DNA from: Hetaerina americana
Taxonomy: Eukaryota > Arthropoda > Insecta > Odonata > Calopterygidae
Direction of reading: 5' to 3'
DNA: 64,000 bases
NCBI GenBank assembly: GCA_022747635.1
Contig: JAKTNV010000009.1
Coordinates: 62,986,767-63,050,766, forward strand
Positions within the stretch are counted from its first letter, which is position 1; each line of letters starts with the position of its first letter. The translations under genes and the position numbers were made by a program. Below are positions 15,001 through 27,368 of this stretch, piece by piece. Below the pieces are notes generated by a model, which saw nothing but the letters and a program-made list of their open reading frames with translations, searched no databases and had not been told where the DNA came from.

Positions 15001-15358
15001 TGAAGTTAAAAATGTGAGTGAAGTGGACACAAATACCTTTCAGGAATGAATAGATGGGTGTAGATGGATAGTTAATTAATCCACGGATTAAAGAAGAGAT
15101 ATTCAGCTGAAAAAGAGAGGACTAGGAGGAGTGAGGATCATTTCAGATTAACTGAATCAGGCGATAAAGTATATTAGGGTGAATGTGAGGAAGAAATCGA
15201 TCTTAACATTTGTGCAAAGTAACTCGCAATTAGTTCAAAAGAGAAACGAATAGCTGGGCGGGATTTCAATTAATTCTTATTTAAAAAAATAAAAGATCAC
15301 AAAGATAAATGGATTAATTATGCACTACATATAAAATGGGAATTAACAACGATACTTT

Positions 15359-15401
15359 GGGGTATATTTAGGTATATTTGGTGTATATTAGGTATATTTG
15401 G
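15359..15401. repeat. Short tandem of GGTATATTT-like units
   Basis: Four imperfect copies of GGTATATT(T/A) follow each other with spacers of two or three bases. It is a simple local tandem repeat. Confidence 0.85.
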
Positions 15402-18400
15402 GAAAGGTAGAATATTTGTAAAAACTATTTGGAAAAGCCACAATGTCTATATACTTGTGAGTCAGGAAGAAGATGAATCATACAAATAAAAACATAATTA
15501 TTAGACTCTAAATATATTTGATGATAAAAAATAATTGAATTTTAAAAAACAATATCTTAATTGAAAGAGAAAACGTAGGCGTGAACATTATTAATTTCTA
15601 ATTATGACCATTTTCTTCATTACAATAAGCTCTGGTGCACTTATAGCGTATTTTAGATATTATTTTTTCACAAAAGTTTCACGGCATTACATTTTCCTAT
15701 CGAAAATTTATTTTTGACCTTACTTATCACATGTGGAGATATTTTATTTAATGGCCAATATTTCTGTTGGATCTCTGTACAAGTATTTGTGCCAGGAAAG
15801 AATGTTTTCATAATATTAATGGTAATAATACATTCTCTTATTAAGTAAACTATTCAATTCATGATATTCCTCTCGTAAAGAATAGAAGTGGATTGATTAT
15901 TTCATTCGCATTGATTTGTGTATGTCGATAGGTCTTATTTAAGAAATTAAATATTTGCTTAGAAGATAGCTATCAACGCCAAATACAAATTTATAGTTAT
16001 ATCGAAAGACTTTCATGTTTCTACATATTGTATTCCATAATATACCAAGTACCGACTCAAAGATTCCATCTTGGATCACGTAATTGTCTAGAGTCTTATT
16101 TAGGTACATTTATCGGTAAAACTAAGGAAATATTAACAAATCAGGGTATATCCAGGTAAAAAGCTTCAGAATTATTTAAAAGCCGCACTTGGCGTCATTT
16201 GGCTGGACATTCAAAGTTCAAGACCGTGTTGCTGTTATTAAATTCATTTCTTTGGCGTTACAATCAAATCAACCATCATTACATGACTCCTGGCAGCGGG
16301 ATTTTGCCGCCAAGTTTTTAAAATAAAGCCACTGGCATCAATCATAGTCAACAGCTTTTTATGATCCAGATATTCTTAAAACGTGGCGTGCACGGAAGCG
16401 TTTCTCGCCGCGCATGCAACCAATGCCACCACCACCGCTGCATACCATTTTAACCCGATTATTGCTGAGTCAGGACTTTGAATTAGAGACGACCCAATGA
16501 TAATGCGTACCACTCCATCAAATTCATCTATCTATGCACGGTTCAATACTTGGAGCCTCGAGGCAATAATGCGAAAAACGAGGTGTTTCTCAAGTTGGTA
16601 TAGGTGTGGATACTGCTCTAATGACATATAGATGAACACATAGGAGTACATGAAGTGGTTTAAAGGCTGCGGTCAAACATACAAAAATACATTACTCCTA
16701 TTTAGTGAAAATATTTTGAGTTAAACTGATCCAACGTCTAACTATAAATTGTTCATACTCAGAGTATTTGCAATCTATCAAGATACAGCGACTGAGTAAG
16801 CAAACCTATAATTCTCATTCCCTTGCATTTTTCCTGTACATTTCTTGTATTCCTGTCGTTATGAGAAATGCGGTTGATCCCTCATCATCTCATACATTTA
16901 TCTGCTTGAAAACTACGAGGCCAAAATATGCTAACCCAGTTTTAAGTGCCTTCATGATTTTACCGAGTAAGCCAGACTTTATTGGTGAAGGTCACTATTC
17001 CCTGTGGCTATTCGATCTACGAGTAGTCTCGCGACCAAAATTAAGCCATTCGTGCAGAGTTAAACTAATTGCATAATTTTTGACCGATACGACTATATTT
17101 TTTTGCGGAGAAAAAGTTACGACCAAAGGCTGGAAAAAAAAGAATTATGAAAAGAAAAATAGATCCCCTCTTTTGATAAGGGCAGCAGGGCGCGCTGGCG
17201 TGAACTCTAAAACGCCGAGCGCCTATCGGAGTTGTTGCGGACTGCTTCTCTATGGCTATTACACGTCCGTGCCCACGATGCGAAGGGACGTTAGGAGTGG
17301 CTACCTTTTTGGGTCGCGCGGGGGAGTTCTTGCTCTTTTTTTTAATCGGAGTTGGGGTGGGGGTTGGGGGGAAACAAAGGCGGATATTCTTGAAATCCAA
17401 CCTTTTTTTTTGTTCATTTTGCACAACCCACGTGAACAAAACCCGTCGCGAGCTCTCACTTTCCTTCTAATTATGGTGCAGTGGCGTAAAAGTCACGCCC
17501 GCTTCGGGGGGAGGGGGGCGGGAGAGGCGAGAGAATGACCTGCGCCAGTGCAACAAATAACAGGGACGACACGACGCGTTATCTTTTTCACGGACCGCGA
17601 TCAAGGGGATGAGCCAACCCTTGCCACTCGCCCATCACGAAATGAGGGCTAATGGGAGGGAAGGTATTAATAACGGTCATAATTTTTTCCATTAACATTT
17701 TAACAAAGAGCTTTAGTAGGGATAAGCTGCCGTAGTTGTCAATGGTGCACTGATGGGGCACTGGTTTATTTCCGGGTAAAACACATGAAACCATCCGGGT
17801 ACACTCATAGAAGGCTCGGTTTTTAGTAGCTGAAATTTCTGGATAGGGCTTAGAGGAAGGAACTGATCCTCGCACTCCCTCTGTTTTCACGCATTTCACA
17901 ACACATCTATGTAGTTCGCAAGTTGCAAGTAGTGGTTGTGTATTGGAGGTAATAAGAGTTGAAATCTAATTCATCTGATCAAACAAATTATGAAATTACT
18001 TTAGCTTGTTAGTGGGTAAAAGAGGAGGCCAAAAATTAATAACGTAGTTTTGTCGCAGAACTGAACTGGTTCACAAGCCGTATGGCTGACGAATGGAGAT
18101 TTGTTATTTTTGTTATGCAAATTTAATACGAGGATTGAAGCAAAAAACTACAAGCTGTGGTTTTGATTTGACCTACTTACAGTGTTTCTCCAACTCGTGA
18201 AGGTCGTTCGCAAAAAATGCCCATTTTTAGAGATGTTCTTCCGAGACGCACCCATGGGACAAAAATTTGCATCGCCACTGATTGGCTGAGAGTGTAGATG
18301 GTTCCAAATAAATCAATACCCCACCACTTAAGAAGAAAAATGTCACCTTTGACAATATTGATCAAGCCATGCAAATTTTAACTATGAAATATTCCATCCT

Positions 18401-19852
18401 AAAAGTAAGGTAAGAAATGAAATTGAAAAATGTGCATGGTTTCATTGAATTTAGCGGTCATAGACGAATATTTTAAAGCTTTTGTCCCAGTAAAAAAATG
18501 TGCAGCTTGGCCAAATTTCGAAATGTTTATCATAAAGTCTTAAGAAAAATAATTTTATTCCCCTGTCATCCCAGAATCCATCACAGAGATACAATTTCTT
18601 TTTATCCCCAGAGGTCCTAATTCCCATACCAAATTTGGCAACTGGAGTATGTACATTTTATAAGTTAAATACTAAACTACGCCACGCATTTATGCCCTGA
18701 ATGTTCATTCTGCATGCAAATATTGTTTTTGCTGTGGCATGGTGTGTTGAAAACGTAAAAGTTGGGGAAAGAAATATTATTATGAGAATGGACTGTGACT
18801 TAGGTAGGGGAAGTCGATTTAGAGGGAAAGGAAGAGAGAGAGAGGGAGAGAGCTGAAAGAGAAAAAAATCGTTGCATGCATCTCATAAGATAACGACGTA
18901 GCGAAGTGGATAGGGGTAGGGAAGACAGTCAGAGGGATGAGAGAGCTGAATAAATTTACGCGCCAACAGGTAAGCTCGAGCCCTGAAATATGAAACGGGA
19001 ATTATTTCTCCAGAGAGATAAAGTGTCTAATGTGTAAAGTTACTAAAGGGAGGCTGAGATTGCGTCACAGATTGCGTCGGCCTTAAAGGAAAAGCTCAGG
19101 CTGAGGAAAGAAGGGGGGGGAGGCAAAATGTTGGTAGGCGAAACCTGCTACATTTTTTTGCCGTAATTTTTGCATTAAAATTTTAGATTAGTTTTGACTC
19201 GCGAGGGAGAGAAAAATAAGGAATATAAATGAAAGAAAGGCCATTTTCTTCCGCCACAATGCTTACTTGTCGGTGAAAAGAGGAGAGGAAATGAACCGAA
19301 TCGAGAATATTCGAAACAAAATAACAACACTGAAAATTATATTCCATCATTATTTTCAATCGATTTTCCAATGCTTTCTGCAAGGCTTGTAACCCCTTGG
19401 CTGCCTGAAAAACTATAGTTTAATAATCCGCAATGATGAATTTCCCACTTACTTTTATTATTATATTCAATGCCTCACGTACCGTCTTTGCCATTTTATT
19501 GACACATTTAAGCTCAAAAACACGAGTGAAAATGGACATCTCTGTCTCACTCATCCTAACAGTGACCATCCCGATCTTTCCTGATTACACCACATGACCT
19601 CGAACATTCTAAAAAGGCGCAGGTTGCTATTATATCACCTGTGCCTCCTATCTACTTCTATCTCTGGAAATACATTAGTTAATTTTACCTACTGTACTCT
19701 AGCAAAAGTCTTCTTTTAAACTTCAAATAATGGCCAAATTATAGTTCAACCATAAAAATACGGTACTTCTGGCCCTTTACTACTATAAATCGAATACAAT
19801 TTACTACATGAAACAACAGTACCCTGATTAACGGATAAACTTTTGTAAGTGA

Positions 19853-19893
19853 AGTTTGATGAAATCAGTCGCAGAGACTGATTTCATCAAACT
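19853..19893. repeat. Perfect 18-bp inverted repeat with a 5-nt loop
   Basis: The left arm at 19853-19870 is the exact reverse complement of the right arm at 19876-19893, with loop GCAGA between. The sequence just after the right arm (TAGTCGCAAAAACT) partly repeats the region around the loop. No flanking transposon is seen. Confidence 0.95.
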
Positions 19894-20847
19894 GATAGTC
19901 GCAAAAACTATCTATTGATGTACAGGTACAGGCCCCAGTTGGTATACTGTAATTATTAATCATTAACGAGAGAGATTTGCAAGAACAGCCTCAGCTAGGA
20001 AATTCATGATTATTACATCTATGAGCGATTACAAATTTAGTTTGCGCTTCCAATGATTCCCTTTGGTTTCATAAATTAACACAATAGCCCTTATTCGTCC
20101 TAAACCTATCTGTTCTCTTAGGTAACGATTGAGCGCAATAATGGTTGCATAATTTATAAGAACAGTAATAGCTTTTTCAAAACAAATACGGACAAACAAC
20201 TACAATTACAACAAATACGAACAACTACGGATGCAGAGGCGAAAAATATGAGTGCTTCTGCGTCCATTGTATCTTCGAATAAGCAAACAAATAAGTAGCA
20301 TCTAAACTTCAAATTACCTACTTTCCATTTTAAGTTATTACATAATAAAATGGCAGAGAAAATCTTCATGTTACATAAAACTGTAATCAGAGCACGATAA
20401 ACAGTAAGGTTTCATGCCTGGCTTGATTCTTGTATTGCGATTAATCTCTACTTTTAAAAGATGATTTCACTGCTTCCGCTGCTTGGTCAAAGCGTGGAAA
20501 GATTGAATTCAACCCAACAGTGGAATGGATGATTTAAGGAAGATATATATCAAGCATTAAGTGAAGTAATGTTTACTTTGAAATTAGTCGGCTGCACGAT
20601 AAAATATCCGAGTCTTTCTTAAATTTTGTTCAAGCTGTTGTAGTCAAAATTAAAAAAAAAATCATTCTATAAACTTAGGACAACTTTTATAAAGGAGATT
20701 ACGTTAAACGTGACTAATATAATTTGTTTCTGAAATGGACTTGGAACACGTACACATTGAAACATTGAATGTTACATAATCTATAATTATCAATTCTATG
20801 ATTGGATTAAGGCAGAATAGCTCTTAATTACTCACTCTATCGATCTA

Positions 20848-21850
20848 AAGAGACTGCCCCAAAAATTAGTAGAATAATTTTTTCCCACCAATGCAGATGG
20901 TTGGAGTGAGGTTATTTATTTTGATTGGTAATGGACGATCTTGGGAAAACCACGTGATCCACGTGAGCTGTGGGCATTTGCAGTGTACGGATTACTGCTA
21001 TACTGGACTCCTGGTTTTAGTTTTTTTATGGGAAGTGATCGATAGCTTAAGTCATTTGCACCATTAGAGGTGGATGGAAAAGGAAGGGTGAAGGGAAACC
21101 CGACGTCCTGTTCGGCGGTCACCTCACAAATTAATGATGCCATGGAGCAATGTATTGCGATAAAATTGTGCATTAAGCCTGGAAAATTGGGATCTGAGGC
21201 CATGATCATGATTAAGGATGCCTATTAAGATTGAAAAATGTCCACTAGTGATGGTTTTCTACTTGTACTAGATGATTTGGAGGGCAAAGAGGATGTTGAC
21301 CTTGAGGAATGCCCAAGATATCCATCAGCCCCACAGTGTGATGAAAACGCGCAAAAAGTGAGGCACATGCTCAAATCTGGTTGACCCCCAAGTTTCAGTA
21401 TGTTAGCAGAAGAGTGCATTATTCAGAAAACCATAGTGCACTGCATTCTTAAAGGAGATTTAGCCATGAGGAAGGTGTACCATGATGGTCCCTAAGGTAC
21501 TGTCGGAAGACTGCTTGTGTGACAATCTTGCCTTTAACCTCTTGGACCACAGTGAACGTGACCCGAATATTTTATAATTCGTGATTACAGGTAAACGAGA
21601 CATGGGCCTTCGAGTAGTACCCAAGCGTAGCCGCTTTGAGTACCATTTTGAACTACTGGATGATGCCAAAAAGGCCGATCGAGATTCCCGTTCCGTCCAG
21701 GAAGCGTAACAGAAGAAACATGGCAGATGCGCTGGCATAAGTGTGTTGATGGACAAGGGTGCTGTTTTGAAGAGTTCTAGTGATTTGTACTTTGATCTGA
21801 AATAAAATTATCCCTTTGATTTATTCTACTTATATTTGGAACAGGCCTTG
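20848..21850 (+). mobile_element. Mariner-family transposon, internally deleted, about 1.0 kb
   Basis: Imperfect terminal inverted repeats of about 30 bp are visible. Both ends share, in inverted orientation, a CTG..CCAAA core and AGTAGAATAA. A TA dinucleotide flanks each side (20846-20847 and 21851-21852), the expected mariner target duplication. Between them lies a decayed plus-strand transposase shorter than the family's usual 340-350 codons. I infer an internal deletion between the first catalytic-aspartate region and the C-terminus, plus many point mutations. Nothing here could encode an active enzyme. Confidence 0.87.
21142..21780 (+). pseudogene. Mariner transposase remnant
   Basis: The start MEQCIAIKLCIKPGK fits the usual mariner N-terminus (MEQR.AIKFC...GK). 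Further pieces follow in shifting frames: a linker with DLEECPRYPSAPQCDENAQKV, a second helix-turn-helix with AEECIIQKTIVHCILKGDL and MRKV, a VITG...ETWAFE block that corresponds to the first catalytic motif (normally GDETW), and a C-terminal RWHKCVDGQGCCFEEF that matches the family's RW.KCI...G.YFE ending. In the frame that gives ETW, the residue before it reads Asn instead of Asp, and a frame change lies just upstream. The region that should carry the second and third catalytic aspartates is missing. Several stops are present. Confidence 0.82.
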
Positions 21851-24800
21851 TAAGAAGCACGCTGATCATTACTCTAACAGAGGAATTAATTGCGAAATGA
21901 ACAAGATAATTTTTTAAAGGATTAGAATTTGACGTCCGGTAATTGGTGTCATTAAGTCTCCCTGCCTTAGTTACTACTGTGATGTCTTAAAATGACTAAT
22001 AAAATGTAATTCAAAGCATGGCTCCCTCTTCATATATGTACTCACCCCAGGAAGGCACTCAAAATGATAGGAAGAAGTCAGAGTAATGGCATCATAATTA
22101 TTATGCAAAATAAATTGTAAAAACTAGTTTGGCGGGCAACTCGAATGCATTCAGGGAGCATGTATTTAATGATAATAAACCAGAAAATAATTAGTTTTCA
22201 ATGGATATGAATGCCAAAAGAATTCCTTATCAATGATCGAAAGAATGGAAGGAACAAAACACAATTTAAATGAATTTCTTCACCTTTATGAGGTCAAGAG
22301 GATATGGATGGCACACTCATAATAATAGCTGACGAGAAGCGATTGTGGTGGGATAAATAATGAGTAATTTGATCTGAAGTCAGTGAACCTAGAATACTCG
22401 CGTGACCCTATTAAGAGTTTTTTTATGGGGTCATTCGGCGAGATAAAATTAATGATCCGATTCCGTAGGCACATTTATACCAATCCCTTTGGGGTGGAGA
22501 GTTTGAATGACATATATAGCATTTCGTATTTATAAAAAAACCTGTCGTTTTATATTCCAAGAACTTAACTTGAGAACTGAGAACGATAGTAAAAAATGGA
22601 AATAATTGCAATTTTACTTGAGATATTAATAATATAATTTTTCAGTTCTCGTCACACCTTTTAGCGGAAATTGGAGCAAAATTTCTCTATTCGAAGTTAA
22701 ATCCTTCAATTCCGATGGATTGAATATAAAGCCAATAATTCCTGCACATTGTTTGCGAGTCTTGGTTTACTTTATATTTAATATGCCCATTCTTATTTGT
22801 TTAAGGTTTTACACCGTTCATTATTGAAGAATAGAAAATATTTCATCCTATAATTTTAGATATTTATATTATCCTTATTATGAGCTCAAAATTTGTCACC
22901 AACTTGTGAATGACCATTTCTTATACATTTATAGTCGTGTTTGAGTTAATCAATAATTATATCACATATTTATCTGCTATTTTAATCGACATTGATAAGA
23001 AATTTTTGAAATTCATACTGTGTGGAAAAGCTATTATTGTATGCAAAAAATATTAAAATATTTTATCAAGACTAAATAAAGATAGATCGAAAGGTTTAAG
23101 GAAACATTTGACTTTGAAAAATTGTACGCAATCATATGCTTGAAAAAAAATTTGAATCTTTATTTGGTATATTTTTATAATAATAATTCTAGGAATAAAC
23201 AGTAATAATCACTTAAAAATCAAATTTCATTTTAAATGAAATTTGGCGAACCGTATTGAAGCTATTATTCTAAAATATTTCTAGTTAAATTCGTTCCAAT
23301 ATGGAATGCTCATATTGAAAATTCTTATGCAATTAAAAATAACTCATTTAGACAGCAAACAAATTTTTAGGCAAAAGGAACAGTTACTATGTGACGATAA
23401 TGGCTATTGTAGAGGTAGGTATGTATAATGGCTATTAGGATTATTATCATAAGTCTAAAAGTTTTTCATAACTTATTTGGTAGACATAGCTTATAATAAA
23501 CATAAGAGTACACACCCCAGCGGTGGTTTGCAGGATACTAAAAAACTCCACATAATCTAAACTATAGAAGACTTTTACATAGCTTTGTATCTCAATACGA
23601 AATATTTTTAGTGTTCTCTCAGCGTTAGGCAGGGAAAACTAAAATTATCAAATAAAAAGTAGAATGCCGCTGCATTAAATGTAAAAGATATCGCAAGCGT
23701 TTTTTTGCTTAAAAATGCAGCAAATCATTGAAAAGATAAGGCACGTTCCAATACTTTTCATTTTGCTCAACTTTTACGAGGGCATCGAATAATTAATTCC
23801 TGCTCTTCCCTTATCGAGAAATACGAAATGTGGAAAAAGAACTACTAATGGAAGCCCTTTACAACCACTCACGATTTAAATTTTGCAAGCTACGCTTTTA
23901 GCTTGCGAAAAGTCTTTGTTACTGGATTATTATTTCGAAACATTTCCTTTTCTTTTTACCCTTGGTCCATTATCTTGCATCGCTTCTTTTGAATCCCTCT
24001 CTACTTAAAATGCCTTTCATCATCCCGTTTGACGCAGAGCACCAAAGAAAAACTACTCGCCTATAGCAAACACCATTTTCTTCGCCACAGTGCCGAATGC
24101 CATGATTTCACCCTCCCACCGCACGCTACGTTCTAACTGCACGATGATTCCCTGAAAAATCTTCAATTTTTATCGATGCTTATGCTTCCCTAATCCAAAA
24201 TGAAAGCCCGTGCCTTTGATATGCTATTGTGTATAGAGCTTTCCCATTCGGATTGCGTTGGTTGGCGCATAATGCAATAGGATAGAATGGAGGATGAAGG
24301 TAATATACAATCCAACTCAACAGCTGGATGAGTGAGCAACCACTTCTAGTCCTTGTATCGGTAAAAAAATGAATATCTTAATGCGATTTTGATGCTAATC
24401 ATATATTTAGTCAATCGATGAAAAGGAGCTAAATTTTTCTGGTTTACAGCTCAATACTTTTCTGAATACTTAGTTGAAAGAAGCTCTCTCTTGCTAATCC
24501 ACTATCGTGGATTTAAATGCCTTCTACGAAATGACTTGATCGCTGTGTTTTCCGATACTGGAGTGAGATGTCGGATTAATTCGGCTACTATGTGATGATT
24601 GAAGTGAAGGTTTGCAATTTCCGTTTTCTCGTTTTATTCTGGATGTGATGATAACGAAAACTGTCACCGCAATGGTATTCGAAAGATTTCAAGACATTTT
24701 ATACGCCAAACGACGGAATAGCTATTGTTCAGAGCACCGCGACGTGACGTCAACCGCAATATGGCGTCACAATCGGCTTATATCGCAGTCACATTTGATT

Positions 24801-25179
24801 TCGATTTGTGTCATTTTTGGAACCGCAATTTTTAGTGTACCTTGCAGATTTTCGGTGACATTTAGATAATAAATAGCATTACCTAAAAAAATACGTCATA
24901 TCAACTCCAGATAAAAGAAGTCAGCAAAAATTCTGAAAGGAAAAAATGTTGAAAAAACGTGATGATATTCTTGCGATTTGTAGAAGATATTAGGTCCTTG
25001 GGTGGAGTCCAAAAACCTACCTTATTAAGAAGAATATCTTGAATGGATGAAAGGAAACGGTCATCAAATTTTCACACTTATCACTGGCGCACTGAACTAC
25101 CTTTTGAGCCATTTCGATGGTAATTTCTACCCAGAATTCAAGTGATAAATATAGGTTTTGCAAGTACTAAGTACTTTAA
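21851..25179. other. Anonymous AT-rich DNA
   Basis: No genes are recognised. It holds a perfect 25-nt palindrome at 23221-23245 (listed separately). A 17-nt word at 25008-25024 is identical to one in the 3' end of the LINE at 37078-37094. The rest is anonymous. Confidence 0.5.
23221..23245. repeat. Perfect 25-nt palindrome (12-bp arms, 1-nt centre)
   Basis: CAAATTTCATTT, a single T, then AAATGAAATTTG. It sits in very AT-rich DNA, so a chance origin is more likely than for the 19853 hairpin. Confidence 0.9.
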
Positions 25180-26840
25180 TACTTAAACGGTCCGCATATC
25201 AAGATAATGAATAACATAAAAATGAGTTGACCATAACGGTTTAACTCCACACTCAGTATTATCGGCAGCCATTCCATCCAAATTCTCTCTATTTTCTTCC
25301 TTCCACTTGCATAACATTTCCATTCCTGCCATATCCTTCATCACCGTATTATCTCTTAATACGCTATGTTTCACGTTTCCTGCATTCTCCCTATTTTTCA
25401 CAAAAAAATTCTTCCTCCCATTCATGCCTATCAATTTTTAAAAAATACTTATCTTTTATTTTTTTTCCTTTTATTTCCACTTTTACCTCTAAAAGCCTCA
25501 AATTCGAACATTTTTTTTCCTATTACCAAGTTCTAAGCCATGAAAAAGTGCATTATGGTATTAAATACCGTTTGTATACAGATAAATATCTTAATCATCA
25601 AGTCCCACCCACATACACTCGTATGTAAAACTTCTTAACAAAACGAAGTTCTTTTAGTGTCCATTTGCCCTTTGCACCTTTGCCCAATTTCGTCCGAAAT
25701 ACATGTACTTTTAAATAAGTGACGTGCCCTATCTATTCTGAAGATTGCTATTTCACTTATATATTCAGATTATGGCTTATATTTCCTTTATAGTGTCTAA
25801 GCCTTAATATCATCGTTTGTTTGTATTTGAGTATCGCCTCATGCCTCTAAAATAGAATCTGTAATGTAATCAGCAAATGACTGCACATCCTTGGTTGATT
25901 GGCTTTCTAAAGCTTGATTCTCCACAAATATAACCGACGTCATCCATTTCCCATCAACGTCCAGCACTTTTCATGCCCATCTCCTAGCAATTTCACTGCA
26001 TATATCGTACGTTGAAAAGTAGGGGGAAACTATACTCTTTCACTCTGGCCTATCATTACACATCCTGATTCGCCATTCGATACTCGCACTTGGACAGTTT
26101 GGGGAAACAACTTTTGTATCTGTCACCTTGATCTCATTACTGCTCTGGCATCACGCGCATTCCTAGATTTCTGGGCCAAAACTGGTAATTTTGCAAGTAT
26201 TTATTTCTTTTCATAGTTTTTGGGATGATCCAAAGTACTACCTTTCCCGTGTGGGAAATGAAATTAATCTTTCTGTAGTTTACATTTGCTGCGGGTACTC
26301 TACCATCTATATTATGGGAAAGTAAATGTTCGAGCAAAGTTTTTACGGCCAATAATTCCCCTCATTAATATTACTAATGAGCCGATTGAAAACTATACTT
26401 TCCATTTTCTAAAAGACGATTAGTTGTGTATGTAAATTCTCCACATTTTTTTAAATTTCTTTTAATGACATCTGTATCTCACGACGAAAAAAACCGTATC
26501 TACATCATATTCTCTTTCAATTTCTGGTATACAAAACTACTGCATTTATCATATTTTTACTCTATAGTAGCATCTATTTCCTTACAGACTTAATGTTTTT
26601 ACTTCGATAAATATTTTTTCAGTGCAATATCTGGTAGTGTGCACTGACATCATTCTTCCCCCTCACATACAGATAATCAATTTCACCCTGTATCTGTACA
26701 CTCTTTATGTCCTTGCATTGCTGTCTTGGCCACTTTTATTTTGCCCCATTTATTTCCGGATTTTTTAAATATTTCTCTTTCTCATATATCACTATTGCCA
26801 ATTCTATGGTTACTTACATCTATTTTCTCTAAGCTGTCCT
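25180..26840 (-). pseudogene. Decayed LINE reverse transcriptase remnant
   Basis: On the minus strand, about 26030-25844 gives a frame reading SPYF, then KVLDVDGKWMTSVIFVENQA, then STKDVQSFADYITDSILEA. The order and spacing resemble the LINE segment from the 'SP.LFN' motif to the 'FADD' active site and the following helix. If so, the catalytic FADD box has decayed to FVEN. Downstream, 25434-25183 gives GNVKHSVLRDN.VMKDMAGMEMLCKWKEENRE, similar to the thumb region after 'YLG' in LINEs of the kind seen at 36395. Many stops and frame changes occur, and the outer limits are guesses: the upstream limit is set by the repeat at 26850. The clade is not resolved. Confidence 0.5.
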
Positions 26841-26849
26841 CTAGTTCTT

Positions 26850-27368
26850 CACGCTCTCCCTAGCTTTTCCCACAAACCTCATTCTTTGCTTAGACTTTCC
26901 TCATTTTATTGTTCTCTACCTTCACTGTCATTTAATTTGAAGATGTGTAGGTGCATTCTTAATTTATATATGTATATGTATGTATGTAAGGGTGTATATG
27001 TGCGTAATTATGCATGTATTTATGTATGTGTATGCATGCATGTATGTATGTTTATGTGTGTATGTATGTGTGTGTGGATATGGATGTATATGTGTAGGTA
27101 TGTGTATGTAGATATGTATGCATGTGTGTGTATGTTTATGTATGTGTGCCGGTGTGTGTTTGTGTATATATATATATATCCTTTTTTCTTTTCGTTGTGC
27201 AAATCTGTGCTAAATCAATTTATGTCTGTCTATATGTATTAATGTGTACATATGAATGTAACTATAAGTTTAATGCCTAATATAATATGTATACGACGAT
27301 GGGTTAAATGGAAGAAGGGACCATTTGGTCTCAATTTCGCCCAAATAAAGACCTCTATCAATCTATCC
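26850..27368 (+). repeat. Unclassified interspersed repeat, copy B (uninterrupted)
   Basis: It begins at CACGCTCTCCCTAGC and ends near a TCTATC run after GCCCAAATAAAG, which contains an AATAAA polyadenylation-type signal. Its middle is a (TATG)n-type microsatellite (about 26965-27178). Copy A at 10933-12238 has the same two halves around a much larger insert. Fixed position relative to the ends suggests the microsatellite is part of the element. No protein is recognised. Confidence 0.8.
26965..27178. repeat. (TATG/TGTATG)n microsatellite
   Basis: Imperfect TGTATG, TATG and GTGTG units end in a short (TA)n. The array forms the interior of the unclassified repeat copy B. Confidence 0.93.

Larger units (their letters stand above)
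12239..20847. other. Anonymous AT-rich DNA
   Basis: No gene or transposon protein is recognised. Local features: an AAAAGT-type run at 14114-14156; a tandem of GGTATATTT-like units at 15359-15401; a GC-richer, G-rich patch at about 17080-17560 with open frames on both strands but no domain; a GA-rich stretch near 18820-18860; and a strong hairpin at 19853-19893 listed separately. Near 17845-17890 there is a faint resemblance to the SINE body, too weak to annotate. Confidence 0.5.

Noticed and set aside
17080..17538. 152-codon open frame near a G-rich patch
   Set aside because: Low-complexity Gly/Arg-rich translation with frames open on the other strand; no domain.
17820..17900. Faint similarity to the SINE body (GGAAGGAACTGATCC, TTTTCACGC)
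   Set aside because: Only two short words in order, no tRNA head and no tail; not enough to annotate.
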